A program made the position numbers and the translations under genes. This document shows positions 23,421 through 35,400 of a stretch of 64,000 nucleotides of DNA, piece by piece; position 1 is the stretch's first letter, and each line of letters opens with the position of its first letter. This stretch comes from Przewalskia tangutica (taxonomy: Eukaryota > Streptophyta > Magnoliopsida > Solanales > Solanaceae), in the NCBI GenBank assembly GCA_029844215.1, contig CM056724.1:7000307-7064306 (forward strand), in the 5' to 3' direction. The notes below the pieces were generated by a model. That model searched no databases and was not told the DNA's origin. It saw only the letters and a list, made by a program, of their open reading frames with translations.

Positions 23421-24095
23421 CTAAAACATGCCCTAATCATGAATGGTCCAAGCTGGAAAAAACAAAGAAAAGAAAAAGTATAGTGCCAATAAACCACTAA
23501 GTTCGGGGTTTATCCTCACAAGACTCGAAAGAAAGAAATGATCATGCCTTCACAACAAAAAAAAATTATGATATACAAGGGGTTGTAATTATAATTATCA
23601 TTAGTATTATTAATAAAGACACTTAGCTTCCACTCAACAAATTCAAATTCAAGAGGTATCTTTTTCTTTTATAAAAGAAAAGAAGAAAAAAGTCTGTCTT
23701 CCTCTCTTTTCTTTGACTTTCTTTTTCCTCAAATCAATTAACACTTTAATTCACTAGCTTTAACGTATTAGTTAACTACTAATTTGATTGGAATACTAAC
23801 AAATTTTCATTTGAATTGGCATTCATACTTACAGAAATTACATAAATAATTTACATAATTCAGTTATCAGAATTAAAGTATCAAATACTTTGAATACAAG
23901 TCAAGCAAAGTGCAATAATTTGCAATCAAATTTATCTTCAATTCTTTTATTCAACTAAAACGACAAAAGAATAACATAACATCATTTGTCACATCAATTG
24001 GGAAAAAGACAATGAACTCATCACTTGCAAATAATTACTGTAATTATAATGTTGAGATAGAATGATAAATATTTTCCTCCATCTTTAATCATAAG

Positions 24096-24830
24096 TAAGG
24101 TTGTTATCGGTTTGGTCCGGATCGTGAACCGGACTGCTAAGGTTTCGGTCCTGAGTCGAGATCCGGGACCGGACCGAAACATTATCGGTCCGGTTCTCGG
24201 TCCGGACGGATAAGATTTTTTCGGGTCGGGTTCGGGGCGCGTTTTTTTAAAATTGAATTTCTAATACTGAAATTGACATTCTAGGACACATAACCACGAA
24301 TTTGGACGTTGAAATCTATTGTATATCGTTAGATATTTAGCGAAGAAAAGAGAAAATTAGTAATTGATTTGGGGGGAAAGTGAAATCGATTGGCAAGACG
24401 GACATTTTTTGAGAAATCAACTGTCCGGCCTCGTCTCGAAAAAATACGCCAAATCAATTTTTTTAGGTGAAACAGACGTTCGAGCGCAAAATTATGACCA
24501 TTTAAAGTTGCACCAATTTACAACTACTTTCTTCTCTCCCCCTATATTTTATGTGAATGATTCACGTTAAAACATCAAGTCTACATCACATATATTCTTA
24601 AAACATGTAAAATAGTCAAACATTAGAGAATATTGCAATTAAATATAATTAGGGCTGCCTGGGGGCCGGGGGTTATAATTACCGGGTTACCGAACCGGCT
24701 CCTTATCGGTTCGGGTAATTTTCTGGTACTCGTATTCGGACCGATAAGGATTCGGTTCGAGTATCGGTCCGAATTTATCGATCCGGTTCTCGGATAATTA
24801 CCGGGAGTATCCGGACCGATAACAGCCCTA
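24096..24830. mobile_element. 735-bp non-autonomous hAT-like transposon
   Basis: Flanked by an identical 8-bp ATCATAAG at 24088-24095 and 24831-24838, the size made by hAT transposases. Ends are imperfect inverted repeats: left TAAGGTTGTTATCGG, right on the other strand TAGGGCTGTTATCGG. The subterminal regions are packed with CCGGACCGATAA-type motifs on both strands, typical of hAT transposase-binding clusters. The middle has no transposase. Confidence 0.9.
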
Positions 24831-25025
24831 ATCATAAGTCCCAAATTTGAGTAGTTAGGTATAAAATCGGTTCTAAGGGTGTATTTGATATGGAATAAAA
24901 CATTTTCTGAAATATATTTTTTAATTTTTTCATATTTAATTGATCAAAATATTTTGAAAAATATTTTTTCAATGAAAATAAATTTGGAAGTAGGGAAAAG
25001 AAGTTCGCAAATGACATTTCAAGTT

Positions 25026-26349
25026 GGGAGAATAGCATTTTTAGTCCCAGTGTTAATATCATATTATGATTTTAGTCCTTGTGTTATCCAACTTATCACT
25101 ATTGACCTTCAATTTTATGATGCGAGTGATTTTGATCCTCCAGTTAAAAGACCCTAGAAAATTAACAGAAAGTTAATTCCACTGAAGGGCAATTCTGGTA
25201 TTAAAGTAGTTGGTGAAGAACCACTTAACCTCTAGCAGCGGCCATATGGCAAACCTTAAAATAACTTGCAAATTTCGTTGTAATCAACTCATGTTACAAG
25301 CATTGCTAGTAATTTTTTGTTCTGCAAAATACCTACATGAGCACTTATGATATTAAAAAAATGTAGCAGAAAGTTATTTTTCTGTTAGGGCAAAAGAAAG
25401 CCTCGTAACAATGATCTAACCATTGTTGTTACTAGTAGATTGAAGTCTTTAGGAAAAGATGCTACTTTTCCTACATCAATATATTGTCATATAACTCCCA
25501 TTCTAATTAGCTAATGAGAACTAAATAGCAAATGTTCAGAGGACTACAAAGGTTCAAGAAGAATCCATGACAAACACAACCAATATTTTTGAGTTGGAAG
25601 CTACGGAATTGGATGAGAACATAAAGTCATAAACAACAAATATGGACAGTGGATAAAACCTGCGATAATTACTGTTTTTTTTTTTCAAGAATGTTTTATA
25701 AATTCGTTTTTGTTATGACTTTAAATTTCTTGTTAGGGTCTGACCGTCTATTTTGCTTGTGCTTATACTTTTTTGAGCCGATAATCTTTCGGAAACAACA
25801 TCTCTATCTATCAATGTAGAGGTAAGGTCTACATACACTCTATACTCCTCAGACCCTACGTTGTGGGACTAGATATGTTGTTGTTGTTGTTGTATGGACA
25901 GTGGATAAAACTGATTTTTGAAGGCTAATTTCAAATATTGAAAAAATTAAGAAGGTTTTAAGAGGGCTTAAATGTTTATTCGTGGTTATAGACTTATAGT
26001 TCTTATTTTGATGAAAGTTACCGAGTCACTCCTGGTGGCTATATTTGGGATTACCTCTAGTCGTGTAAAACCTTGTTAAAAAGAAACAACTCTTCTCAAG
26101 AAAAGGTACGTCAGAGATAGAAAACATTGCTCCAAATTTGCAGGATAAATAGTGGGTGCAGGTAAGAAGCAAACAAAAAATTTAATACCAGAATTGCCCC
26201 TCAGTGGAGTTAACTTTCTGTTAAATTTTCTAGAGTCAAATCACTCACCTGATAAAATTAAAGGTCAATACTCAATAGTAATAAGCTTGATAACACACGG
26301 ACGAAAATCATAATATAGCGTTAATACATGGACTAAAAGTGTTATTCCC
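25026..26349. mobile_element. 1.3 kb Mutator-like element with long inverted repeats
   Basis: Flanked by TTTCAAGTT at 25017-25025 and 26350-26358, a 9-bp duplication diagnostic of Mutator-type transposition. Terminal inverted repeats of roughly 180 bp (25026-25210 and 26165-26349) match over motifs such as TTTTAGTCC, ATATTATGATTTT, AACAGAAAGTTAA and GGGCAATTCTGGTATTAAA. No transposase is present. A SINE sits in the middle. Confidence 0.92.
25660..25892 (+). mobile_element. SINE nested in the Mutator-like element
   Basis: Flanked by an identical 19-bp duplication, TATGGACAGTGGATAAAAC, at 25641-25659 and 25893-25911. The body has TTGAGCCGATAATCTTTCGG, GTAGAGGTAAGGTCTAC, CCCTACGTTGTGGGACTA and a (TTG)n tail, which resembles the tobacco TS class of SINE (class name is inference). 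Confidence 0.9.
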
Positions 26350-26589
26350 TTTCAAGTTTATTATCTTCATTCTTCTCCCCCACCCATCCACGCGCCCAAC
26401 GCTCACCCCTTGACCATTCCATCCCTTGCCACCTTGAGCCCCGCTCCACTCTCATCCTATCATTTATAATATTTTGCTAGATTATATATAAATATTTTTA
26501 GAATAATAACTTTTTTATAACTTATCATATCTTAAAAACTAAATAAGAAACTCACTTATTTTTCAAAAAAATTCTCTCGTACCAATACA

Positions 26590-26826
26590 ACCATATAGGT
26601 TGTTTGGTTGGAAACAAGTTATTCCAGGACTAATTATCCCTGAATTAATTATTTCATCCTCCCTGAATTAATTATTTCATCCTCCCATAGGTATAAAATA
26701 ACACTATAATTTTTGAATAACTAATTTCGCGATTAGTAATACCGCAATTTTATCCCAATCAAACGTTAAATAAACTTATCTCAAATTTAATTTCAAAATT
26801 AATAATTTCCTTGTATCAAACAGCCC
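26590..26826. repeat. MITE-like AT-rich repeat with an internal 24-bp duplication
   Basis: Starts near GTTGTTTGGTTGGAAACAAG and ends near AATCAAACGTTAAATAAACTTATC...CAAACAGCCCT, the wording of common nightshade MITEs whose ends mirror one another. CCCTGAATTAATTATTTCAT occurs twice in tandem at 26629-26673. No target duplication is established. Confidence 0.4.
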
Positions 26827-27147
26827 TTATGTTCTTATGAAATGTCACGTTCTCCCCTATTTAATTCATCAAAATGTTTAAATGTGAAACACTTTTATAC
26901 AAATTCAAATTTAGCAGGCTTTATACTCTCTCTCAACACTGTTCAGATCCAATTTTGTGCTCTTCCTTCTATTACTGGTAGTTTCTCTTTTATTTTTTTT
27001 AGCTCAATGCCTCAATCTCAGTCACACCTTTTTTGCCATTTGGCTTATCATTTCTGTTGCAACTATTTTGCAGTGCTCTAATAGTAGTGTCGTACTTGAA
27101 TTTGTTAAATGATGAGGTAGGAAAAGTTAACGTATATTGATAAATAG

Positions 27148-27400
27148 ATGGTGATAGTTAAGTTAGATAACTCGCATCCTAATAGTTCAGGTGCTTTTCA
27201 GAGAACCGTTAGTTTTAAAGAAGGGAATGGATCATATTTGCTCTCAAACTTAAAAAAAAAGGGGTATATTTATCCTCCGTCAAAGTTTGAGACAAATATA
27301 CCCTCTGTTAGTCTAAACTCTAAACTTGTTATATTTGCTCATTTTTAGCAGAAATGACACGCGTACGCCATGTGGACGTCACGTGAAAGACACATCAGCA
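27148..27400. repeat. Dispersed repeat related to 19230-19560
   Basis: Shares GGATCATATTTGCTCTCAAAC, GGTATATTTATCCTCCGT and CCATGTGGACGTCACGTG with the copy upstream of CDC48. It is direct (same strand) and unrelated to any open frame. The short frame at 27148-27348 is inside it. Confidence 0.55.
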
Positions 27401-28015
27401 GGTGAGACCCACATCACCTCCAAGAACCTTCGAGAACAGGGGTAGAAGCTTGAAGGAGCAACAATGGTGAAATGCAATTTAGGAAGAAGAATTGAGGCAC
27501 GGGGTTGGGTGTATATTGTAGAGAATGATGCCACGAACTCAGTGATACTATCCACTGCCGACGTTGATGGCTGAGTTTACCGAAAAATTTGAAAAATCCG
27601 CCGGAGTTTTGATTTGGTCGACGTGGATCAGAATAACGAATTGAGGAACAGGCTTAGTGATTATTGTAATCGATCAAGACAAACCTATCGTACCAACCAC
27701 GAGCTTCGATTATTACTCATTCGTTTGAAAACCCGTACGTCTAGGGTTCCGCAAAGAATGGATTTGGTCGTCGGACTGACCAGAGGTCGAGTCGACGGAC
27801 GTTGGTACCAAAATGGCCAGGCCGAGATGGCGATCACAGTGGTCTATCCCTCCGCCGTCGATATTACCTCAGGCGACCGAAATTTGTAAAAAATCAAAAA
27901 ACAATGAACGAGATTTCGATCTGAAATTGATCGCGATTAAGGATGAATCGACGGTGGTGGTTGGTATGAAAATGACGGGCTAGATGAGACGAAACTAATG
28001 GTATAAGTTGTCTCC
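27400..28015. other. GC-richer unassigned sequence with a 91-codon open frame
   Basis: Includes an open frame at 27614-27889 (+) giving a basic protein with no signal peptide, membrane segment or family motif that I recognise. There is no clear TATA box or splice pattern. It could be a decayed gene end or transposon-captured DNA. I do not call a gene. Confidence 0.3.
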
Positions 28016-28342
28016 AATATAAAATATATACGATATGACGCATCAAACGAGCCCTTAGGCCACGCTTTGGTACCTCAGACATACCGGATCAGATCTGACA
28101 AAAGAAAATATAGCATTTGGTGAGCGTTTTCAGCCGGACTGAACTATACTATTTCTAAAAATATTACACTCCAAATGCTATTTTTGAAATTGTATTAAAA
28201 ATAAAAAAAATAAAAAAAATACAATTCATTATATATTAATACTCTAATACCGTTCATTATATATTAATAATCTAATACCATCCATTATATATTAATACAG
28301 TCCAATATAAAAATATATAGTCGACGTACCAAACAAGCCTTA
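28016..28342. repeat. Direct repeats enclosing an AT-rich block
   Basis: A segment of about 42 bp with CCAATATAAAATATATACG and CATCAAACGAGCCCTTAGG at 28016-28057 returns as CCAATATAAAAATATATAG and TACCAAACAAGCCTTAGGG at 28301-28343 in the same direction. Between them, TTCATTATATATTAATA-like units of about 28 bp are repeated three times (28220-28300). 28343-28750 holds nothing else. Confidence 0.55.
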
Positions 28343-29034
28343 GGGTCTTAGGAGATATCTTTTTGGATCTTCTGACTGGTTTACAGGTTTTTGCACAGCT
28401 AGCTTCATGTTAATTCTTGTTTGAAGCAGCTTTATGTTGAGTTGTAACCTCGGCATCTTCTTACAACTTAATTACTTCACCAAAAAAATAATAGCAGCCT
28501 GACTAGACGACCAATCAAGATTTGTACATGTACCAATTGCAATTTATCTCCTCCTTACAATCTAAAAAGTAGTCGAAATACAGCAGAGTAACCAAAAATA
28601 TTGTTTGGCTTTACTAAAGCAAAAAACCCAATTCTTAGCACGATCGACACAATAAACCAAAAGGCTTTAGGCAAAAGAAATTAAACAAACCATATCAAGC
28701 GAAAACAGATTAATGGAAGAGGGATATTCACCACAAAATAGAGAAGTTCAAAATTAAGTATTTTAAGCAACACAGATACCAAAACTCCTGAGCCACCTTG
28801 TATAAACAAGGCACCTCAAAAGGAAATCCAAAACACAAAACCAAGTCTTTCTCGCCACCGCCTGTCAAGCACCCAATTCTCAGAAAGGATACCTGACATA
28901 CAAGGGAGGAAGCGAGAACCTAACAACCACATTAAAGACCGAACAAAAACAGCAGGATTAAAGAAAACAAGGTCTCCATAACACACTTTATTATAGAAGA
29001 TATCTCGGGTAGCTCCAGAATTGAACTGCACAGT

Positions 29035-30454
29035 TCATTTCTTCTTCTGAGCAGCCTTGGTGACCTTGGCACCAGTTGGGTCCTTCTTGTCAACACTCTT
29101 GATAACACCAACAGCAACAGTTTGACGCATGTCCCTCACAGCAAAACGACCCAATGGTGGGTACTCAGAGAAGGTCTCAACAACCATGGGCTTGGTGGGA
29201 ATCATCTTAACCATGCCAGCATCACCATTCTTCAAGAACTTGGGCTCCTTCTCAAGTTCCTTACCAGAACGCCTGTCAATCTTGGTCAAGATCTCAGCAA
29301 ACTTGACGGCAATGTGGGAGGTGTGACAGTCCAGCACTGGGGCATATCCATTTCCAATCTGTCCTGGATGGTTCATGATGATGACCTGGGAGGTGAAGCT
29401 GGCAGCCCCCTTAGCTGGGTCATCCTTGGAGTTGGAAGCAACAAATCCACGCTTGAGATCCTTAACTGCAACATTCTTAACATTGAATCCAACATTGTCA
29501 CCAGGGAGTGCCTCCAGAAGAGCTTCGTGATGCATCTCAACAGACTTAACTTCAGTGGTCAGACCAGTGGGACCAAAGGTCACAAGCATACCAGGCTTGA
29601 TTACACCAGTCTCCACACGACCAACAGGGACAGTTCCAATACCACCAATCTTGTAAACGTCCTGAAGTGGAAGACGGAGGGGTTTGTCTGTTGGTCTCTT
29701 GGGCTCATTAATCTGGTCAAGAGCGTCAAGGAGGGTTGGGCCCTTGTACCAGTCGAGGTTGGTAGACCTTTCAATCATATTATCTCCTTCAAAACCAGAG
29801 ATGGGGACAAAGGGGACCTTGTCAGGGTTGTAACCAACCTTCTTGAGGTAGGAAGAAACCTCCTTCACGATTTCATCGTACCTAGCCTTGGAGTACTTTG
29901 GGGTGGTAGCATCCATCTGCAGAAGGCATACAACAGAATTAGCAAACTCATAACATCACTTTCCAATTGACACAAGACAAAAAAAAACAGACCTTGTTAC
30001 AGCAGCAAATCATTTGCTTGACACCAAGGGTGAAAGCAAGCAATGCGTGCTCACGGGTCTGTCCATCCTTGGAGATACCAGCTTCAAAACCACCAGTTGT
30101 TGAGTCAATAATAAGGACAGCACAGTCGGCTTGGGAGGTACCAGTAATCATGTTCTTGATAAAGTCCCTGTGTCCAGGGGCATCAATCACAGTGCAGTAA
30201 TACTTGGTGGTCTCAAACTTCCACAAGGCTATATCAATGGTAATACCGCGTTCACGCTCAGCCTTGAGCTTGTCGAGCACCCAAGCATACTTGAATGACC
30301 TCTTGTTCATCTCAGCAGCTTCTTTCTCAAACCTCTCAATGACACGCTTGTCAATACCACCAAGCTTGTAGATCAAGTGACCAGTGGTGGTCGACTTTCC
30401 AGAGTCGACATGGCCAATAACCACAATGTTGATGTGAACCTTCTCTTTACCCAT
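29035..30454 (-). CDS. EF1A: Translation elongation factor eEF1A (two coding exons)
   Basis: Coding exons 29993-30454 and 29035-29916 on the minus strand, 1344 nt, 447 residues plus stop, full family length. eEF1A is the GTPase that brings aminoacyl-tRNA to the ribosome in the cytosol and also binds actin. The GTP-binding loop GHVDSGKST is at residues 14-22, DAPGH follows in the middle of exon 1, and the NKMD base-specificity motif is split exactly by the 76-bp intron (NK at the end of exon 1, MD at the start of exon 2). Domains 2 and 3 follow, ending VTKAAQKKK. The ATG chosen (MGKEKVHIN) is the conserved start; an in-frame ATG three codons upstream lies in the leader. Promoter and leader signals are listed separately. 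It appears intact and is probably strongly expressed. Confidence 0.98.
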
Positions 30455-31050
30455 GTTGATCAACTAAAAGACTGAAATAACAGAAATAAACTCTCCCAGC
30501 TAATACACTAACAAGCAAAAAAAAAAAACAGGTAGTACAACATTATGTCAAAATAGCCAACAACTTGTGTTCTATTTTCACAACAATTTGACAATTCACA
30601 CAGAAAAGGGAAAGTCACAATAAGGACTATTTTCAATTATAAGAAAATAACATTAGTTTCATGTGGTTACTAATTATGTAAATATTATTTTTTGACAATG
30701 AAATATACAAATTTTATCAATATTGAGGAGTTGATGTCCAAATAGACACAAAAAATTGAATTCATTCCTAGCTAGTATCAAACCTACAGAAACTGAGCAA
30801 TCATCGAACAAATTTGCATCAAATTAATGAAAATATATTATCAAATCTACAGAAAGTTTGCTATTATCGAACAAATTTGAATCAAAGCTAATAGCAAATC
30901 TATAGAAATTATAACGTTCAATTCAATTATATAACATACACAAACTAATGAACTTTAAACACATATCATCTATAGATTTTGAACAAAAATGATAGATCTA
31001 ACCTGGAGAAGATAGATAGATGGATCTGTTGCCGCACAGCAAATACAAAT
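30455..31050 (-). other. eEF1A leader with a 531-bp intron
   Basis: A splice donor after TTCTCCAG at 31003 (GT at 31002-31001) and an acceptor TTATTTCAG ending at 30472 define an intron 30472-31002. This leaves 17 leader bases before the ATG. An intron in the 5' UTR is usual for plant eEF1A genes and raises expression. The transcription start near 31045 is inferred from the TATA box. Confidence 0.8.
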
Positions 31051-31060
31051 GAAACAAAAT

Positions 31061-31068
31061 TAGGGTTT
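31061..31068 (-). promoter_or_regulatory. telo-box of eEF1A
   Basis: AAACCCTA on the minus strand, just downstream of the TATA box, the typical position in plant translation-factor and ribosomal-protein genes active in dividing cells. Confidence 0.8.
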
Positions 31069-31072
31069 CGGA

Positions 31073-31082
31073 CTATATATAG
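31073..31082 (-). promoter_or_regulatory. TATA box of eEF1A
   Basis: CTATATATAG on the minus strand, about 70 bases upstream of the leader intron donor. Confidence 0.85.
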
Positions 31083-31124
31083 AGTGAACTAGGGCTTCTC
31101 TTAGTGCCCGCACTTAAGTCGATT

Positions 31125-31140
31125 TTACGTAATTACCCTT
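31125..31140 (-). promoter_or_regulatory. tef-box of eEF1A
   Basis: AAGGGTAATTACGTAA on the minus strand fits the plant tef-box pattern ARGGRYA-N5-GTAA, and lies about 45 bases upstream of the TATA box, where it supports transcription in cycling cells. 31200-32100 beyond it is AT-rich with nothing recognised. Confidence 0.7.
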
Positions 31141-32104
31141 TTTCGGTTCTTCTTAATAATAAACGGCGGCAGCCGAGTTTTGAATGTGGTCACAATTTTT
31201 CTTGACAATTTAAAAGGGAAATAAAAAAAGATAAATGTAATTTGAGAAATTCAGCTTGTATAAGTAGGCGTTTAAACATACGATTTCATAATATTTCAAA
31301 TCATTTTAAAAAGTATGATTTTTAATTTTTTTTAAATGTAAAAATTGACTCATAAATTTATACTAAATATTAAAATATCTACAAGTTGACAGTATATTTA
31401 TAACAAATTTACTCTTACCAACCATATATGAAGATTATATTAAAGAGTAGTTACACTAAAACTCATATTCAATTTTTCATTTTATTGAACTAAAGTTTGA
31501 TCAATTGATGTTTTTTTTTAGAATGGTCTTCTAGTAGCGTGTTAATTTTGTTATGAACTATGACTTGCTAATTTAGTAAGATTGTATAAGAATTGAAAAA
31601 GTTTTGATAGTTTTCACAACTTGTGAGGTTTTTATGTCTATAAAAAAATACAATTTAAGAAATTCAAATTGCATGTTCAAATAAAGCTTTAACTTCAAAT
31701 CATTATGATTGTATATCATTATCTCATCTTATGATTTCAAATCATGTTCAAACGACTCCTAAGATTACACATCTTTTACGGGTTGTATAATAATACTAAA
31801 GATTATACTCTGTTGATATTATCTAGCAGCAGGCGCCAGCTCATGATTTCTATAACAATTTTAAATTAATATGTAATTATAATTGAATTTAAAATAATAA
31901 GTTTCTCAATATATATATATTACTATTAAAACACTGGATTGATGTAAACCCATAGCAAAAGTATATCCGATTTGATAGAGATTATATTTATGGTCACAGA
32001 ATTGCAAAGAAAATTAATTCATATTTTTTGGACCGAAATAAATCTGATTACAAAAGATACTAAATAACCCGCTAATTAAAATTAAAACTAAAAATAAACT
32101 CGTG

Positions 32105-34240
32105 CGAATTTTACGGCCTGCCCGCTCCATGATCCGTCGGGGTGTTTCAAGTGTTGCCAACAAAAACTAAAAAATCTAGAAGATCAGTTATGAGGGGGTT
32201 CATCGTCATCATCAACCTCTCCACTAACTTCCGCATATGCTCTATATCTCCTCGTAGAGCTTCCAACGATAACTTAGCATCGTGGAGGTCAATTTCGGCG
32301 TCTAGTAGTTTAGAAGGGATATTAATCTCTGACTTACTGGCCTCTGCAAGGGTGTTCACGCGGCTCTTTAGGACAACCAAGTCTCTCTAAAGCTTCCATC
32401 TTTAGGCATTTAGCCTGGAGCCTATTAATGGTGTGCTCAGAGGCATGCCGTTGTTCTTGGGTTTCCGCCAAGTCAGCTGCTAACCATGTTGTACTCTCTT
32501 GGAGGGTCACGTAAGTGGTGGTTAAGGCCTGAAAGGAATTCTCCCGGTCCCAAAGAGAATCAATGACATCTTGCAAACGAAGACGGACGACGGCTTGAAG
32601 AGATCTCGAGTCTCTAAGATCAGCTCGGAGGTCTCCAACTTTTGTCCTGAGATGATGGATTTCTTCCTTCAATTTCTTTTCTTCAGGGAATGGCGTATCG
32701 CTTTAGCCAAATTCGCAGTGGAGAGAGCAGAGGCATGACCCTGAATGCAAAGTTTTTGACCGGTAAAGGAGTGTGAGTTTGTAAAGAACAATTAAAAAGA
32801 AGTATTCTTCATGTAGAAACAAATCTGCAAGACGTGAAAGGGAAGCCTCAAGGTAGCATGGGGAGATTTCTGGAGGGAAGAAGCAGATGTCTCGGCCGCA
32901 GTTTCGAAAGTAGGGATTGAATTGTGTTTAGAAGTGTCATCTGGGGGAACGGTATCTCCGTCTCCGGAGCATCCTGTCGGGGAATACCTGGGCCGGTATT
33001 GATCACATTCTCCTCATCGACAATATGAATAACACTCGCCTTATCATTCGCTGCTCTTTCAATACTCTGTGAGTCGGTGATGATTTTTCACCCGGGAACC
33101 AATTCCCATTGGGGTCTCGGAGCCTCATCTCGAGATTTTCGCTTCCGATTGCTAGAAGCAGACTGGAAAATATTTAACAGAGCAGTCGCACGAGATGACA
33201 CTTTTTGGGCTGCATACTTTCATACGGGGAGCCCTGCAAATGGAGAAGATATGTTAAAAATGAGTCCCAGAAAATCCGGAATGAGACACGCATAAAAGGA
33301 AAAGTAAGAGTTAAAGCTCACCATGATATTTTCCCTTCTACCACACTGAGGTAATACTCATCCACGATCGGGGGATGTTGGTGGAGACATGATGAAGACT
33401 TACCACCACTCAAAAATCCCCTCAATCATTTGCGACTCAATTAAAACAGCTGAAATGTTATAATTTTTGTGTTAGAAAGGAACTTTCCTTTATTTGGAAA
33501 ATCAAGCAAATATGTTTAAAGAGAGAAAAAAAGAACATTCATATGAAGAATTTCACTCTTCCGATAAAGGATCCGAAGAAGGTTGATAGATTTTAGGCGA
33601 TCTTGATTAAAATAATGGGTCAATCAACCTTAGTCGTACTCATCCTTCGCATTAATGAGGTTGCAAATTCTCCGGAGATATAGATGGATAATTCCACCTC
33701 GTAATATCCTAGGGTAATAGCGGAGGAAAAGGTGTTCGATAGTGAACGGAGCGTTGGCATTGTTGGCTAACAACTAAATGCTGTAAACTAATCTCTAAAT
33801 TTGTGGAGCAACTTGGCCTAAGCAAATCTGTATCGACGACAAATATCCTAGATAATTTTCAGAATGGGAAGTTTGAAACCAATGGTGAATGATAAGTATA
33901 TGTCATGAAAACCCCTTCAATATGGTAGTACACTCGGTCAACAGGGCCGACAATTCTGACTACTATGTCAGAGGAGAAACCATAATCTTATATGACGTCG
34001 GTAAGAATCTTGACTGTTATTTTAGATTCAAAATTCTCGACGTGTTCGTAGTTATTTTGAGAACAGAGATCTCATAAGAAGTCAAAGCTCGGAGGAAGGA
34101 TTTCAGCGACAGTAGAGTGTAAGTCGGTTTTATGAGTTGTATGAAAAATGTGTTCTTTTCCATGGTAGCGATTTGGAGGGTTGTCGTTGCCCTCAGCGAA
34201 GTGAGAAGGGGAAGATTTGGTGGAAGGCATTGTTGAAAAA
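32105..34240 (-). pseudogene. Dead coiled-coil ORF, possibly a Gypsy-type transposon protein
   Basis: Minus-strand pieces in order: MPSTKSSPSHFAEGNDNPPN near 34240, a broken middle (for example GPVDRVYYHIEGVFMTYTYH around 33900), a piece around 33010-33090 reading SVIHIVDEENVINTGPGIP, and a C-terminal heptad-rich coiled coil from two overlapping frames: 32334-32672 (EEIHHLRTKVGDLRADLRDS) and 32147-32380 (LDAEIDLHDAKLSLEALRGD), joined by a frameshift near 32375. Several stops and shifts are visible. N-terminal globular part plus long coiled coil resembles the plant proteins filed as putative gypsy-type transposon, but I cannot prove the family. It is clearly not functional. Confidence 0.5.
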
Positions 34241-34759
34241 GTTTTTAAGAAGGAAAAAGGCAAAGTTTTCAAGAAATCTTGCAAAGTATGTGGTTGCCTT
34301 TGGTGAAAGATTTGGCCTCCTATTTATGGTAAAGGGAATATATAACGTTTTTAGATGAAAAGACGTGCACATCATTGCTGCAATTCACGTCGATCAGAGT
34401 GATGGTTCAAGTGTCGTCGTTTCAAAAGTATAGAATGAATGTGGCGTTTAACAAGTTTGGTAATCATTACGATTCAAATTTTTCGCTGAAATATGAGGTT
34501 TGTATGGTCGAAAGTTCATATCCACTTTCCGGTTGCACAAGAGTCACACCCGAAAAGTGTGAGGACTATCTACAGGGTCGTCTCAAACATTTTGGGGGGC
34601 CTGTTCTAATTCGTAAAAGTGGACTCTTAATTGGGCTAAGACCTGCGAATTATGGGCCTTTACAGTAAATTTTGGCTAATACTACTTAATAAAAAATGAA
34701 AAAGGGCCCTAATTGTTTTGTTTTTTGGGGGCTCTGTACGGTAGCATACCTCTCACAGG

Positions 34760-35400
34760 CCCAAAAACGGCCCTGACTATCTGTATAGGACAAGATTCAT
34801 ATAAGATAGATGTATGAATTATAGTGTGACATGTGGCGGTTGATGTTGAGTCAAGTTCAGGTAAGCTCGAGACATTACTGGTAGCATTCAAGCAGTATCG
34901 GAAGCATCACATGCGTGGTTGCACCGATGACTCAAAAGAAGAGGAGTAACTATTTGGTTCATAACGGTCGATCGTTACTAAAACCGGTCATACATCTCCC
35001 AATGGTGCTTTAATGTCATTTATTGAGATATTGATTGTCCAACTACAACATTCATTCTCCTGCATTAATGAGAGCATATTTTGTGGGTTGTGTATCCGTG
35101 TAGCTCATGTATAAATATGACATGCTATTTCATTGTAATGGAGGACACTCTGGTTATTGCAATACAATTACTTTTATTCTCTCGATTGCTTACATACAAG
35201 TTATTGTAATTTTGCTCAGAAGTTGTCACACGGCTCAGACTAATCATTACTTTACTGTCTTATTATTACTTATTTTCAGTATAATTGTCTTATTATTACT
35301 TCTTTTCAGTATTCATCTAGAGTTATTATCTAATGTGTCACTTGAGATTCACGTGTCATTGACCACGTATACAAATTCAACTGTATCGTTTTACGGATAA
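34760..35400 (+). repeat. Possible LTR fragment
   Basis: ATGTATAAATATGACATGC (TATA-like), followed by CATTGTAATGG and T-rich sequence, is the usual look of a promoter-bearing LTR. TTATTATTACTT..TTTTCAGTAT is repeated at about 35262-35312. No partner LTR or target duplication was found. 34240-34760 and 35400-35955 show nothing further. Confidence 0.3.

Noticed and set aside
27614..27889. 91-codon plus frame
   Set aside because: No recognisable family, promoter or intron signals; kept only as unassigned sequence.
29122..29970. 282-codon open frame on the plus strand
   Set aside because: It is the antisense shadow of the eEF1A second exon; the minus-strand protein is fully conserved.
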